Below are positions 12,425 to 25,344 of a stretch of 64,000 bases of DNA, one piece after another. The translations under genes were made by a program, and so were the position numbers. The stretch comes from Siphonodentalium dalli (lineage: Eukaryota > Mollusca > Scaphopoda > Gadilida > Siphonodentaliidae), in NCBI GenBank assembly GCA_032622095.1, contig CP136069.1, forward strand, positions 16,414,450 to 16,478,449, given 5' to 3'. Positions within the stretch are counted from its first letter, which is position 1. Each line of letters begins with the position of its first letter. The notes under the pieces were generated by a model that was given only the letters and a program-made list of their open reading frames with translations, searched no databases and had not been told where the DNA came from.

Positions 12425-12835
12425 CTTTGGTGAAAACATGGTACCACCTTTGTTCACCATGGTGACATATTGGTTCACGATGGTGGTAGCACAGTAAAGT
12501 GGTACCACGGTGAAAACACCACGGTGGTACCAAAGTGGTATCACGGTGGTAGCACAGTAAAGTTTTTGTACCAAGGTGAAACCATGGTGGCACCAAGGTG
12601 GTACCACAGTGGTAGCACAGTAAAGTCTTTGTACCAAGGCGAAACCATGGTGGCACCAAACCTGACCAAGGTATCACCATGGTGGTAGCACAGTAAAGTT
12701 TTTCTACCAAGGTGACACCAAGGTATCATCACGGTGGTAGCATAGTAAAGTTTTTCTATCAAGGTGAAACCATGGTGGCACCAAGTATAACCACGGTGGT
12801 AGCACAGCACCAGTGAAGTTTTTCAATCAAGGTAC
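12425..12835. repeat. Minisatellite of GGTACC/CCATGG words, unit A
   Basis: Tandem units of about 60 bp built from GGTGGTAGCACAGTAAAG, TACCAAGGTGAAACCATGG and GGTGGCACCAAGG. Because the words are near-palindromic, frames stay open on both strands and give no protein evidence. The copy in unit B is at 21790-22150. Confidence 0.85.
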
Positions 12836-13670
12836 CAATTTCGTAAATGTTTTTTAAAAGGTTCAATACCCCATGTGGCTTTAACAGTTATATTGTCGGA
12901 TAGCTTTATTGTCGCGATCCTGGGTTTGTAATCATGAAAACAAAACAAATATAACATGGCGGATGTGCCCTTTGAAATCGAAAGTTATAATATTAAAAAA
13001 TGAAACGGGAACTGGAATTGAGTCATACAAAATGTGCGCCGTTTTAGATATATCAGTTATTAATATAATGCCAATGTAAATCATTGATTGTATATACTTT
13101 GTGTAGAAATAATCCAGATGAAGCAAAATACCAATAAAACAACCTCAACGATCCGTTTCTTTCCGCAAGCCGCCTTTTCAAACAGGCGAAATTTTAGCGG
13201 TCTATTTTTGAAATTAAAAACCGCCGCTGCCATGATTCAGTTGAAGTTGATGGAACATTGAGGAATATAATTAATTAATTATATGGAATATGATTATTAT
13301 GACAGTGTATGCACATCGTAAATAAATTGGAATACCGTAATCATTCTTGATCATTATTATGTGAAGGAAATAGTACTGTTTACAATTACATCTAAATTTC
13401 AATTCAAACTTCAAAGTGAAATGGTGTGTTGACACGGAAACCGACGAGCTCGCCAATTTTGAATGGGATGAACAGTGGAGACTGGATAGGAAAATTCAAT
13501 GACCATGAAATTCGGATTCAGAAGTTTTATCAACCATTAAATTCCAGTGATGTTCAATATACATTCAAGTATATTATGATCTAGGCGAGTCCAAGCCGAC
13601 ACTGCCATGAGTCGTTTTCGTACTGAAGTTCTGATGGCGATGCCACTGTGCACAGTGCAGGTAACAGTAT
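12836..13670. other. Non-coding stretch in unit A
   Basis: AT-rich sequence, nearly identical to 22150-22935 in unit B except for about 55 bp near 13365-13420 missing there. A 64-codon minus-strand frame (12932-13126) is identical in both units, but that follows from the recent duplication and is not evidence of selection. Nothing recognisable. Confidence 0.5.
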
Positions 13671-14077
13671 GATCACATTTGTAGCCAGCTTTTCATATTC
13701 ATGCGAGCATCGGTGAACACGAATAGGTTATAAATAATCTACGGTAATTTTTCTGAGTTGGTGGATGAAAAACAACTTTACTTTTAAATTGATATTTAAT
13801 AGTTTTGTCTAATAACCTGAGAGGTTTCCGATCAATGTCGTTAGAATGCTCGAATTATATGCCATTAATGTAATTTAAGTTGATAAACAAAGTCAGTTTT
13901 GGAGCATTATGTCGACATTTTAGTCACAAACGCGATGACGTCATATTTCGCGCCATATAAGTTATTATAACGCATGCGATTAGAAAAGCTGGCTACGAAT
14001 GTGATCGCCGGTGAAAAGCTGGCTACATTTGTGATCGATTTAAAAAGCTGGCTATATACCGTTACGAATGTGACCGG
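13671..14077. mobile_element. Probable MITE with repeated inverted termini
   Basis: GATCACATTTGTAGCCAGCT at the left is answered at the right by three successive inverted versions of AAAAGCTGGCTAC followed by GAATGTGATCG, ATTTGTGATCG and a third divergent copy. The multiplied right end is unusual. No transposase. An equivalent copy lies at about 22936-23341 in unit B. Confidence 0.5.
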
Positions 14078-15215
14078 ATCCTTGTGACAATGATCCCATC
14101 GGCTTTAGTACCGATACTTACTAGTAGTCATACAATGAAACGACTTTGCATATGTACGTACTAGCTACTACTGCTAGGACATGCATGGACAAACGATGGT
14201 GCAATATGTCAAATTCAATTATATGTGACCGCCTTCGCAGATTGCTGATACACATGCTGCTTCAGAAAGTTCAGAATCCAAGTTCCAGTAGATGTTCGTC
14301 TAGGTACATGTTCATGTTTTACGCCAGTCGACATAAATTTCGACTCAGTATATCATATAAATTCATCTGATATTATAGTTATTACGGAGATGTTTACGTC
14401 GACTGGTTTTACGCATACATGTATGAAGTTCCCCAACAGAACATCAAAAAGTTCCCATATGTCAAATCATGGAATATATACGATCTCTATGTACGGGCAT
14501 AGCCAAAGTAGAGTTTCATGACCTATATATGTACAGGTGTGTGTGCACATTATTCACGTAGAACAATATTGCAATTGAATTAAATTTAGATATAATATAA
14601 TTATTATTTAAATGGTGCCTCGTTATTTTTTGTATATGTTATCCACTGTTATCCTAGGCATAAATTTACAGGCCACATGTTGACCTGTACACATTCTTCC
14701 TAGTCTGACAGAGTCTGACATTAAAATGCTAACTATGTACTCAAAAATGTTTGTGGTTCATGTTTCCCTATACCAGCCCAGCCTAGTCTAAACACACCAA
14801 CCCCAGATTTTCATGGTGTCAAGAATTTTGTTAAAAAATAATTTGAATTTCTCAGATATTCAGAATGGACTCTTTGGTTTTTGTCAAAGCATATTGTGTT
14901 TATTACCGATTTATATACAAATAAAACCATGCATTAAGAGACGAAAAATCACAATGTCGTCAAAATTATATAAAAAAAATTATATTTCAAGCTTGCCTAT
15001 ACAATACTGGTCCCAATTTTTCTGACATGTAACTTGACCCAAACCATTATTTTTCTTTGGTCTTAGATTCTTATTTTATACATTTGTTTGAAATACACCT
15101 TATTTAGCTCAAGATTTGGTTGCAGTAAGTATGCAGGAAGCTGAGTAATTTGTTGCACGCTTTCCGCAAACAATTATCTGCTGCGAAAACGTTTATCATG
15201 CAAATTAGTTTGCGG
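14078..15215. other. Non-coding stretch in unit A
   Basis: Contains short frames (74 and 70 codons) that also occur in unit B with few changes; no domain, splice structure or family resemblance seen. Treated as intergenic. Confidence 0.5.
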
Positions 15216-15610
15216 CAAACCACAGTATACCACCATGGTAACACCACGGTAAACCACAGTATACCATCATGGTAACACCACGGTAAACCACAGTATACCA
15301 TTATGGTAACACCACGGTAAACCAAAGTATACCACCATGGTAACACCACGGTAAACCATGGTAAACCACAGTATACCACCATGGTAACACCACGGTAAAC
15401 CATGGTAACACCACGGTAAACCACAGTTTACCATCATGGTAACACCACGGTAAACCAAAGTATACCACCATGGTAACACCACGGTAAACCATGGTAAACC
15501 ACAGTATACCACCATGGTAACACCACGGTAAACCATGGTAAACCACAGTATACCACCATGGTAACACCACTGTAAACCATGGTAAACCACAGTTTACCAT
15601 CATGGTAACT
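15216..15610. repeat. GGTAAACCA/CCATGGTAACACC minisatellite
   Basis: Tandem units of about 36 bp and higher-order variants made of ACCACGGTAAACCA, CAGTATACCACCATGGTAAC and related words. A second block is at 16850-17048, and unit B has a shorter single block at 24481-24712. Minus-strand frames rich in Trp, Tyr and Val are repeat artefacts. Confidence 0.9.
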
Positions 15611-16849
15611 CCCGAAACCATATATGAAATAACAGATTGCTTTATATCTGTTATAGACCAGAGGTGTACCTGATGAGCTGCTGTGGCCAAACATTTTTTT
15701 TTTTATAGGACCAACTTTCGGTACAAAAATATGATTTCGGAACGGACTTAGTAAACATTTTCCAAACAATTGATTCCTTCTGTGTTATCAAGCTAGTACG
15801 ATAAGTCAAAAAATAAACACTCAAAAAATAAACACTCAAACACAGTAAATATGACATGTTTACATAGCTCCACATGTCAACACCACTTTAGAAACAGGAC
15901 CCGTTAACCAACAAACCATTTAACTTATGGATGGTTGATTGTATACCTGTATATATGTGGGATGGCCCATGTTTTTGTCGGCTATCACGATAACAATTTG
16001 TATGCATGGGAACTTTGAACACAATTCCAACCGATGTACCATATCAATACACAACTGTTATATACTCTACATAATATTAAAGAGCGTTCACCATGTCATA
16101 TGTATAGGTTTGTAATTTAATTACTTACTAACAACAGCCCTATATATCAATTATCATGACAAGTGTAGGATGGACATGTTGTCGTGTGATGTGTGGATGC
16201 TTGCTGCATGTTTGTCCTTTGGACTGGGCTGCTTTTTGCATGAGGATTTGTTTATCTATTAATTAATTTTAATACGGAATTATGGTTGCCGATGATCAAA
16301 CAACGGGACCTCCCTTGATCAAGTAAACGAAATAACCTGTCACGATAGTGTGTGGATAATTCGATAATAAATTTTTTTCAGTGTTGATATCTTTTAATAA
16401 GTATATAAATATTATGGTTTACATATGCATATACATGTTAAGCGCAATTATCTTACAAAGACGGGGGATCCGGACTGGGAAACTCGTGGTTAATAAATGT
16501 ACAGTAACGACATGGAGACATCACGGGTACTAAATTTACAGAAATGACCAGGGGGCCTCGTTTTTTTGATTATTTCTTTTTCACATAACTTTGATCATAC
16601 AATGATTAAATTAAATATTATTATGAAATATAAATCATAACACGAAATTTGTATGTGTCTCTGGGTTTCTGCTATCTTTTATTTTCCTACTCTTTATGAC
16701 TATATCAGAAACTGCCTATACAGCAGAGTGCTCTACCTATCATTAGCTTATGTCAGCTTCCGGTGGGTAAGACATGGTACCTCTAATTGTGGACTCTTCT
16801 GCTATAGGGCATCCCCCCTTTACTCACATAATGTGGGTCACACAAAGTT
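15611..16849. other. Unit A-specific segment between two minisatellite blocks
   Basis: Absent from unit B, where the two minisatellite blocks are merged, so it was either inserted in A or lost from B by recombination between the flanking repeats. About 16690-16850 is an inverted relative of parts of 55916-56475 (shared words such as GACATGGTACCTCT, CTATACAGCAGAGTGCTC and GCATCCCCCCTTTACTCACA). No gene seen. Confidence 0.6.
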
Positions 16850-17048
16850 ACCATCATGGTAACACCACGGTAAACCACAGTATACCATCATGGTAACACC
16901 ACGGTAAACCAAAGTATACCACCATGGTAACACCACGGTAAACCATGGTAAACCACGGTATACCACCATGGTAACACCACGGTAAACCATGGTAACACCA
17001 CGGTAAACCACAGTTTACCATCATGGTAACACCACGGTAAACCATGGT
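16850..17048. repeat. GGTAAACCA minisatellite, second block
   Basis: Same word set as the block at 15216-15610, running directly into a fold-back element. Confidence 0.85.
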
Positions 17049-17232
17049 AAAAAAAAGGAGATATATTGGCCACCTATCGTGGTGTCACCATGGTGGTTTA
17101 CCACGGTGGTTTACCACCATGGTAACACCTCGGTAAACCACAACGGTGTTACCACCACGGTAAACCATGATAAACCACCATGGTGACACCACGATAGGTG
17201 GCCAATAAATCTCGGGGTTTTTTTTACCATGG
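17041..17232. repeat. Fold-back element with long near-perfect arms
   Basis: The left arm begins ACCATGGTAAAA and continues through ATTGGCCACCTATCG; the right arm is the reverse complement, with CGATAGGTGGCCAAT and TTTTTACCATGGT. The loop is itself made of CCATGG-type words. Copy in unit B at about 24700-24910. Confidence 0.8.
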
Positions 17233-17690
17233 TTTACCGTGGTGTTTTACCATGGTGGTACCAAGGGGAATTTTTATATGGGTTACGCATCAGACGTAAC
17301 AGCTACTGTAACCGATTGCTTAATGATATATGCATTTGACAAATATTGCCACATATAATCACCAACGAATGTCAGGGATCAAGGTTTTCAAACTGAGGGG
17401 CAATTATGTAATTATATATGGCCTGTTGGTGTAATTGAATGTAATCTCACTGGATCTATCGCGAACCGAGGTGCAGGTTCACAAGCAGTTACTATTAAAA
17501 CAATAAGTATGTAAACCACATGGGGCCTGTAACGCGCTCCCATGCTCGCCCCCGTTTGTACTGCCCATATACGCCGCTTTTATATACGCGCCTGCTTCAC
17601 GTTAATGGTACTATAATTATAATTTTCAAATTTTGCATATAGATTACTCGTCATGGCACTTTGTTGAAATTAAGCCAGCACACTTACCAA
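17233..17690. other. Non-coding stretch, unit A
   Basis: Single-copy within unit A, duplicated at about 24905-25345. It leads directly into the retrotransposon tail and may include degraded upstream parts of it, but no frame holds. Confidence 0.4.
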
Positions 17691-18045
17691 ATCAGTTGAC
17701 GCGAGAATTCTCTTCACAAGGTTACGCGTAAGTAATCACAAGCTTGAGATTGAGAAGGGGAGACACAAACAGCCCCCGTCAGAAATAAAGGATAGAATAT
17801 GTCCTGTCTGTAGGACAAACTCGGTTGAGACCGAATCACACTTTGTTATGAATTGTCCGGCATACGAAAACATTCGCATTAGTTGTTTCGCAGCAATAGG
17901 CGAGCATATAACCGATTTCCATAGAATGACAGAAGACAATAAATTTAATTATATAATGGAAAATAGGCACATTGATACCATAAATATCATATGCGACATG
18001 ATCCGGTCCTTCTTTGAAAAACGGCAGGTTTTATCAAGTGCATAA
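17691..18045 (+). pseudogene. Non-LTR retrotransposon RT C-terminal fragment, unit A
   Basis: One frame is open from about 17691 to the TAA at 18043-18045. It shows a C-x2-C pair (CPVC), then VETESHFVMNCPAYENIR and, later, a conserved-looking HRMTEDNKFNYIM segment. This arrangement of C-x2-C, HF, CP-x-Y and R is the zinc-knuckle tail found at the C-terminus of reverse transcriptases of animal non-LTR elements. The polymerase and endonuclease domains are missing, so this is a 5'-truncated insertion. Identity at family level is inference. Confidence 0.7.
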
Positions 18046-18319
18046 TAATTATAAGAACAACTTGTGAGTGAGTATACTGAATATAAATTTTGACTGAGTC
18101 GTGTTTTATTTAATTCATGCTATTATTGTACATGTATATTTTATATTATATGTTATATGGTTGCAACTGCCCATTGAGGTGTTATTGCAATAAAATCTGG
18201 TATCTTGAGTAATCGAGCTGAGCATTCGGACTATTGTTCCCCGCATACTTGAGCAATTCGGCTCAGCACTCTTTGATTCCAGGCCGCTATGGCGTGATTT
18301 TCTATCACCAGAAACATAG

Positions 18320-19055
18320 AAAGTGATACCTGCCCCTCCCCCGTACCAACCCACCGTGCATACATGTCCCTCTCCCGTACCCACCAACCGTGCATACATG
18401 CCCCTCCCCCGTACCCACCCACCGTGCATACATACCCATCTCCCGTACCCACCAACCGTGCATACATGCCCTCCCGTACCCACCAACCGTGCATACGTGC
18501 CCCTCCCCCGTACCCACCCACCGTGCATACATGCCACTACCCAGTACCAACCCACCGTGCATACATACCCATCTCCCATACCCAACAACCGTACATACAT
18601 GGCCCTCCCCGCACCCACCCACCGTGCATACATGCCACTCCCCCGTACCCACCCAACATGCATACATGCCCCTCCCCCATTCCAACCCACCATGCATACA
18701 TGCCCCCCGTACCCACGCACCGTGCATACATGCCACTCCCCCGTACCCACGCAACGTGCATGCATGCCCCTCCCGTACAAACCCACCGTGCATACATGCC
18801 CTTCCCCCGTACCAACTCACCGTGTATAAATGCCCGTACCCACCTATCGTACATACATTCCCTCCACGTACCCACCACCGTGCATACATGCCCGCACCCA
18901 CCAACCGTGCATACATGCCCATCCCCGTACCCACCCACCGTGCATGCATGCCCCTCCCCCGTACCCACCACCATGCATACCCGTACCCACCCACCGCACA
19001 TATATGCCCACCGTGCATACATGCCCCTCTCCGTACCCACCCACCGTGCCAGGTA
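18320..19055. repeat. 34-bp C-rich minisatellite, unit A
   Basis: About 21 units containing CCCCGTACCCACCCACCGTG and CATACATGCCCCTCC. Frames on both strands stay open and give Thr/Pro/His-rich or Gly/Met/Cys-rich peptides; these are repeat artefacts. Unit B copy at 25980-26715. Confidence 0.95.
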
Positions 19056-19150
19056 TAGTTTCATTAATGGGGAGGGTAACCATTTAAAGGGATACTGTAC
19101 TTAAACGTTGTTGTTGGTTTCTATAGTCTCTGAGTAGTAGAATAAGTTAA

Positions 19151-19619
19151 AGGTACTCAACCCGTAAAGAGGGTCCCCATCTCAACAGATTCCAACAACA
19201 ACAATCCGATCAGAGGGTCCTATATTACTATTTCTTTGGCTTTGGGGGTAAAAAATATTTGATTCGAGTCGAGGAACCCATCAAACAAAGCTCAGAGTTA
19301 TTAGATATTGATTTTTCAAATTTGTTATGTTCTCGAGATCAGTACTAATAACTGCCGTAATCTGCTCTGGATGTGTACCTCAAATCTATTCAAACAGACA
19401 AGGATGAATAACTCTAAAATCAAGTGGTAATTTTAACGCAATTTAGACTGAGTTCTGGGCCAGATAGTATTCCCGATAATGAAAAATAATAGATTTCTAA
19501 AATCGATATCTAACAAATCTGAGCTTTGATGGGTGACTTCCTCGACTCGAATCAAATATTTTTGACCCCCGACGCCATTGAAATAGTAATTGAGAGGAGT
19601 TTTATCGGGTTGAGTACCT
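19151..19619. mobile_element. TTAA-flanked MITE, copy 2, with empty site
   Basis: 469 bp, TTAA on both sides (19147-19150, 19620-19623), inverted ends AGGTACTCAACCCG and CGGGTTGAGTACCT. The tandem copy at about 26800-26825 reads straight through a single TTAA (AATAAGTTAACTAG), giving a base-exact empty site. Same family as 5023-5447. Confidence 0.9.
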
Positions 19620-19623
19620 TTAA

Positions 19624-20340
19624 CTAGATTTCAATTATTTGAAAGTCTGTTGAGTAAGAAGTAATGTTACGGATGTCAGATTAGCCGGAATGCGAGAATA
19701 CAAATTGTCGTTGTCGAGTAATGTTTGAATAGTTATCAAGCAAATGTATCAAATAAATTTATATATATTATATACATAATAGTCCCATATACTCATTTAA
19801 GTTATTGTGTGGTCACTAGTCAGTGAGTGGCTTGTGTTTAACTCACGTATCAACATATTTTTTACACGATCATGTGTGGCACGCCTTGCCCAATCCACTA
19901 TCCCTTAATTAATTTGATCACGTCTTGTACACGGGAATTCGTAATTTATTCAAATGTATATAAAATTACAACATTGCTTTTAAGATACCCTATTAACCTG
20001 AACGTTTGCAGAATACATCTTCGACTCAAATTACTTATTTCTCTATATATTATCGATATTAGATCGTTATTACCTGGAATTTATTGAACGGTATCCCTTT
20101 GAACGAGAACAATTTTGTCAACTCAAACTGGTTGTATACATGTACATATATTTTTTATCGTGCTTTGCTGTGCAATATTCCTTGTTGTATACCCCGCAGG
20201 CCTGAGCAATCACGGGCTCGCGACACCATGGACACGACAAAATATCAAACATGTTTGATGTGTGAGGCCGATTGCTCGCGAGACCGATTGCTCAGCAATA
20301 TCACCCCCAGGCTAGAGAAATCACCCCTCCTGATTAGATA
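19624..20340. other. Non-coding stretch, unit A
   Basis: AT-rich, nearly identical to 26820-27480 in unit B. Short frames only; no recognisable gene. Confidence 0.5.
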
Positions 20341-20560
20341 AATCCCCCCCCCGACTAGAGAAATCACCCCTCCTGACTAGATAAATCCCCCCCCAGACTA
20401 GAGAAATCACCCCTCCAGACTAGATACCCCCCCCCCGACTAGAGAAATCCCCCCGACTAGAGCAATCGCCCCTCCAGACTAAATAAATCCCCCCGACTAG
20501 AGAAATCACCGACTAGAGAAATCACCCCCCCCCCCCCCCAGACTAGAGAAATCGGGCTCG
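20341..20560. repeat. C-rich GACTAGAGAAATCACCCC repeat
   Basis: Irregular tandem units of 18-25 bp with long C runs. A shorter version is at 27480-27600 in unit B. Flanked by GGGCTCGCGA words in both orientations, suggesting a fold-back origin. Confidence 0.8.
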
Positions 20561-20679
20561 CGAGTCCGATTTCTTAGCTCGATTGCTCAAGTATTCGGGG
20601 CCTACCACGATATGGCGATGCTCTTGTTGCAATTAGGCGTCTGTTAATGATACAATTAAGTTTAACCCTTTACGGTTAA

Positions 20680-21019
20680 AGGTACTCAATCCGATTAAGC
20701 GCCCCTCAATTACTATTTATTTGGCTTCGGGGAGGGGGGGGGGGTAAAATATTTGATTCCAGTCCAGGATCCCACCCATCAAAGCCCGGAGTGATTAGAT
20801 ATCGATTTTTTTAAAGCGATTATTTTTCACCACCTGGAATAATTAGTGGCCCAGTAAAAGTCGACAAGAAGATTGTCTCGGATCAAATTGCGGATGAAGA
20901 TGGATAACTCTAAAAATATTTGTTTCGAGTCGAGGAACCCACCCATCAAACCTCAGTGATCAGACATCAATTTTTTAAATCTTTTTTTTTTTTTACCAAT
21001 TTTTGTGTCAGATATTTGA
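20680..21019. mobile_element. TTAA MITE truncated by the tandem-duplication junction
   Basis: Begins AGGTACTCAATCCGATTAAG after TTAA (20676-20679) and runs to GATATTTGA, where unit B starts abruptly. The full-length counterpart at the end of unit B continues past this point, so the breakpoint of the duplication lies in this element. Confidence 0.85.
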
Positions 21020-21530
21020 CTTGAGCGGAAATGGCACTGTTAACCCCTATATTGTTGCCGGTTCCGTTAGGTACGCAAAATGCAAAAAGGCACCGACCGC
21101 ACAGACCCTGGCTGCCTGAACACGGACATGGACACCATGTCATGTAGCGAATACCCCTATGCATGGATCCATGAACGATCGGGCAAGTCGCTATATCTGT
21201 AGCGAAAGTGAATAAATTATCCAGGTCTGTTCCGCATGATAATGCATGCCACATGTCGCTCGGTCATCTGGTGGCGGTGCGGTCGTTGGGTGTTTTTTTC
21301 GGCGTTTTTGCGTACATTCATAGCAAATTCGACAGCAGCGTATGGGTTAATTTATACACTTCCGCGTAGCCAGGGGAGGTTCGGTCGATGCCTTTCTGAA
21401 TTTTGCGTACCTGACGGAACCGGTCGCAAATTAGATTCGGTCGGGTGCGGACGGCTTTTAGTGGGACCGGGTAGGCGTAAATGGAGTGCTGTTAGAGTAC
21501 AACTTATGTTATACTTTTCACCACAGTAAC

Positions 21531-21688
21531 TAGTCCAAGTCTTCTCGTACTAAAACTAGCTAAGATTTTGGGATGGAGATGCTAGCAGAATATAAACCAT
21601 TGCCAGATTCTGTAGAATATAAACCATTGCCAGATACCATCTCCATCCCAAAATCTTAGCTAGTTTTAGTACGAGAAGACTTGGACTA
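21531..21688. mobile_element. Fold-back MITE present only in unit B
   Basis: 158 bp hairpin: arms of about 55 bp starting TAGTCCAAGTCTTCTCGTAC and ending with its complement. Flanked by CACAGTAAC (21522-21530) and CACGGTAAC (21689-21697). Unit A has one CACAGTAAC at 12329-12337 with no insert. The short loop contains a tandem GAATATAAACCATTGCCAG pair. The 8-9 bp target duplication fits a hAT-type mechanism. Confidence 0.85.
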
Positions 21689-24600
21689 CACGGTAACCTG
21701 GTTACGAATAAGTAAATAGTATTTTGCTTTCTAAATATGGACATAACAATGCCCATTCCCATATAAAAATCCCCCTTGGTGTCACTTTGGTGAAACCATA
21801 GTTTCATCAAGGTACCACCTTTGTTCACCATGGTGACATATTGGTTCACCATGGTGGTAGCACAGTAAAGTGGTACCACGGTGAAAACACCACGGTGGTA
21901 CCAAAGTGGTATCACGGTGGTAGCACAGTAAAGTGCTTGTACCAAGGTGAAACCATGGTGGCACCAAGGTGGTACCACGGTGGTAGCACAGTAAAGTTTT
22001 TGTACCAAGGTGAAACCATGGTGGCACCAAACCTGACCAAGGTATCATCACGGTGGTAGCATAGTAAAGTTTTTCTATCAAGGTGAAACCATGGTGGCAC
22101 CAAGTATAACCACGGTGGTAGCACAGCACTAGTGAAGTTTTTCAATCAAGGTACCAATTTCGTAAATGTTTTTTAAAAGGTTCAATACCCCATGTGGCTT
22201 TAACAGTTATATTGTCGGATAGCTTTATTGTCGCGATCCTGGGTTTGTAATCATGAAAACAAAACAAATATAACATGGCGGATGTGCCCTTTGAAATCGA
22301 AAGTTATAATATTAAAAAATGAAACGGGAACTGGAATTGAGTCATACAAAATGTGCGCCGTTTTAGATATATCAGTTATTAATATAATGCCAATGTAAAT
22401 CATTGATTGTATATACTTTGTGTAGAAATAATCCAGATGAAGCAAAATACCAATAAAACAACCTCAACGATCCGTTTCTTTCTGCAAGCCGCCTTTTCAA
22501 ACAGGCGAAATTTGAGCGGTCTATTTTTGAAATTAAAAACCGCCGCTGCCATGATTCAGTTGAAGTTGATGGAACATTGAGGAATATAATTATTTAATTA
22601 TATGGAATATGATTATTATGACAGTGTATGCACATCGTAAATAAATTGGAATACCGTAATCATTCTTGATCATTATTATGTGAAATGCGTGTGTTGACAC
22701 GGAAACCGGCGAGCTCGCCAATTTTGAATGGGATGAACAGTGGAGACTGGTTAGGAAAATTCAATGACCATGAAATTCGGATTCAGAACTTTTATCAACC
22801 ATTAAATTCCAGTGATGTTCAATATACATTCAAGTATATTAGGATCTAGGCGAGTCCAAGCCGACACTGCCATGAGTCGTTTTCGTACTGAAGTTCTGAT
22901 GGCGATGCCACTGTGCACAGTGCAGGTAACAGTATGATCACATTTGTAGCCAGCTTTTCATATTCATGCGAGCATCGGTGAACACGATTAGGTTATAAAT
23001 AATCTACGGTAATTTTTCTGAGTTGGTGGATGAAAAACAACTTTACTTTTAAATTGATATTTAATAGTTTTGTCTAATAACCTGAGAGGTTTCCGATCAA
23101 TGTCGTTAGAATGCTCGAATTATATGCCATTAATGTAATTTAAGTTGATAAACAAAGTCAGTTTTGGAGCATTATGTCGACATTTTAGTCACAAACGCGA
23201 TGACGTCATATTTCGCGCCATATAAGTTATTATAACGCATGCGATTAGAAAAGCTGGCTACGAATGTGATCGCCGGTGAAAAGCTGGCTACATTTGTGAT
23301 CGATTTAAAAAGCTGGCTATATACCGTTACGAATGTGACCGGATCCTTGTGACAATGACCCCATCGGCTTTAGTACCGGTACTTACTAGTAGTCATACAA
23401 TGAAACGACTTTGCATATGTACGTACTAGCTACTACTGCTAGTACATGCATGGACAAACGATGGTGCAATATGTCAAATTCAATTATATGTGACCGCCTT
23501 CGCAGATTGCTGATACACATGCTGCTTCAGAAAGTTCAGAATCCAAGTTCCAGTAGATGTTCGTCTAGGTACATGTTCATGTTTTACGCCAGTCGACATA
23601 AATTTCGACTCAGTATATCATATAAATTCATCTGATATTATAATTATTACGGAGATGTTTACGTCGACTGGTTTTACGCATACATGTATGAAGTTCCCCA
23701 ACAGAACATCAAAAAGTTCCCATATGTCAAATCATGGAATATATACGATCTCTATGTACGGGCATAGCCAAAGTAGAGTTTCATGACCTATATATGTACA
23801 GGTGTGTGTGCACATTATTCACGTAGAACAATATTGCAATTGAATTAAATTTAGATCTAATATAATTATTATTTAAATGGTGCCTCGTTATTTTTTGTAT
23901 ATGTTATCCACAGTTATCCTAGGCATAAATTTACAGGCCACATGTTGACCTGCACACATTCTTCCTAGTCTGACAGAGTCTGACATTAAAATGCTAACTA
24001 TGTACTCAAAAATGTTTGTGGTTCATGTTTCCCTATACCAGCCCAGCCTAGTCTAAACACACCAACCCCAGATTTTCATGGTGTCAAGAATTTTGTTGAA
24101 AAATAATTTGAATTTCTCAGATATTCAGAATGGACTCTTTGGTTTTTGTCAAAGCATATTGTGTTTATTACCGATTTATATACAAAGAAAACCATGCATT
24201 AAGAGACGTAAAATCACAATAATGTCAAAATTATATAAAAAAAATTATATTTCAAGCTTGCCTATACCATACTGGTCCCAATTTTTCTGACATGTAACTT
24301 GACCTAAACCTTTATTTTTCTTTGGTCTTAGATTCTTGTTTTATACATTTGTTTGAAATTCACCTTATTTAGCTCAAGAGTTGGTTGCAGTAAGTATGCA
24401 GGAAGCTGAGTAATTTGTTGCACGCTTTCCGCAAACAATTATCTGCTGCGAAAACGTATATCATGCAAATTAGTTTGCGGCAAACCACAGTATACCACCA
24501 TGGTAACACCACGGTAAACCACAGTATACCATCATGGTAACACCACGGTAAACCACAGTATACCATCATGGTAACACCACGGTAAACCAAAGTATACCAC

Positions 24601-25344
24601 CATGGTAACACCACGGTAAACCATGGTAAACCACAGTATACCACCATGGTAACACCACGGTAAACCACAGTTTACCATCATGGTAACACCACGGTAAACC
24701 ATGGTAAAAAAAAAGAGATATATTGGCCACCTATCGTGTTGTCACCATGGTGGTTTACCACGGTGGTTTACCACCATGGTAACACCTCGGTAAACCACAA
24801 CGGTGTTACCACCACGGTAAACCATGATAAACCACCATGGTGACACCACCATGGTGACACCACGATAGGTGGCCAATAAATCTCGGGGTTTTTTTTACCA
24901 TGGTTTACCGTGGTGTTTTACCATGGTGGTACCAAGGGGAATTTTTATATGGGTTACGCATCAGACGTAACAGCTACTGTAACCGATTGCTTAATGAGAT
25001 ATGCATTTGACAAAAACGAATGTCAGGGATCAAGGTTTTCAAACTGAGGGGCAATTATGTAATTATATATGGCCTGTTGATGTAATTGAATGTAATCTCA
25101 CTGGATCTATCGCGAACCGAGGTGCAGGTTCACAAGCAGTTACTATTAAAACAATAAGTGTGTAAACCACATGTGGCCTGTAACGCGCTCCCATGCTCGC
25201 CCCCCCCCGTTTGCACGGCCCATATACGCCGCTTTTATATACGCGTCTGCTTCACGTTAATGGTACTATAATTATAATTTTCAAATTTTGCATATAGATT
25301 ACTCGTCATGGCACTTTGTTGAAATTAAGGCCCCCGCACACTTA

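Larger units (their letters stand above)
11815..21019 (+). repeat. Recent tandem duplication, unit A (9.2 kb)
   Basis: Starts at CTTGAGCGGAAATGGC and is repeated from 21020. Non-repeat parts, for example 12850-13350 against 22165-22660, are nearly identical. Differences are mostly insertions and deletions: unit A holds an extra 1.2-1.6 kb around 15610-16850 and a TTAA MITE at 19151-19619, while unit B has a fold-back element at 21531-21688. The junction lies inside a MITE (GATATTTGA joined to CTTGAGCGG at 21019/21020). Confidence 0.9.

Noticed and set aside
18115-19104. Long Thr/Pro/His- and Gly/Cys-rich frames on both strands
   Set aside because: The 34-bp C-rich minisatellite stays open in many frames; reading frames differ between the two recent duplicates only by repeat number.
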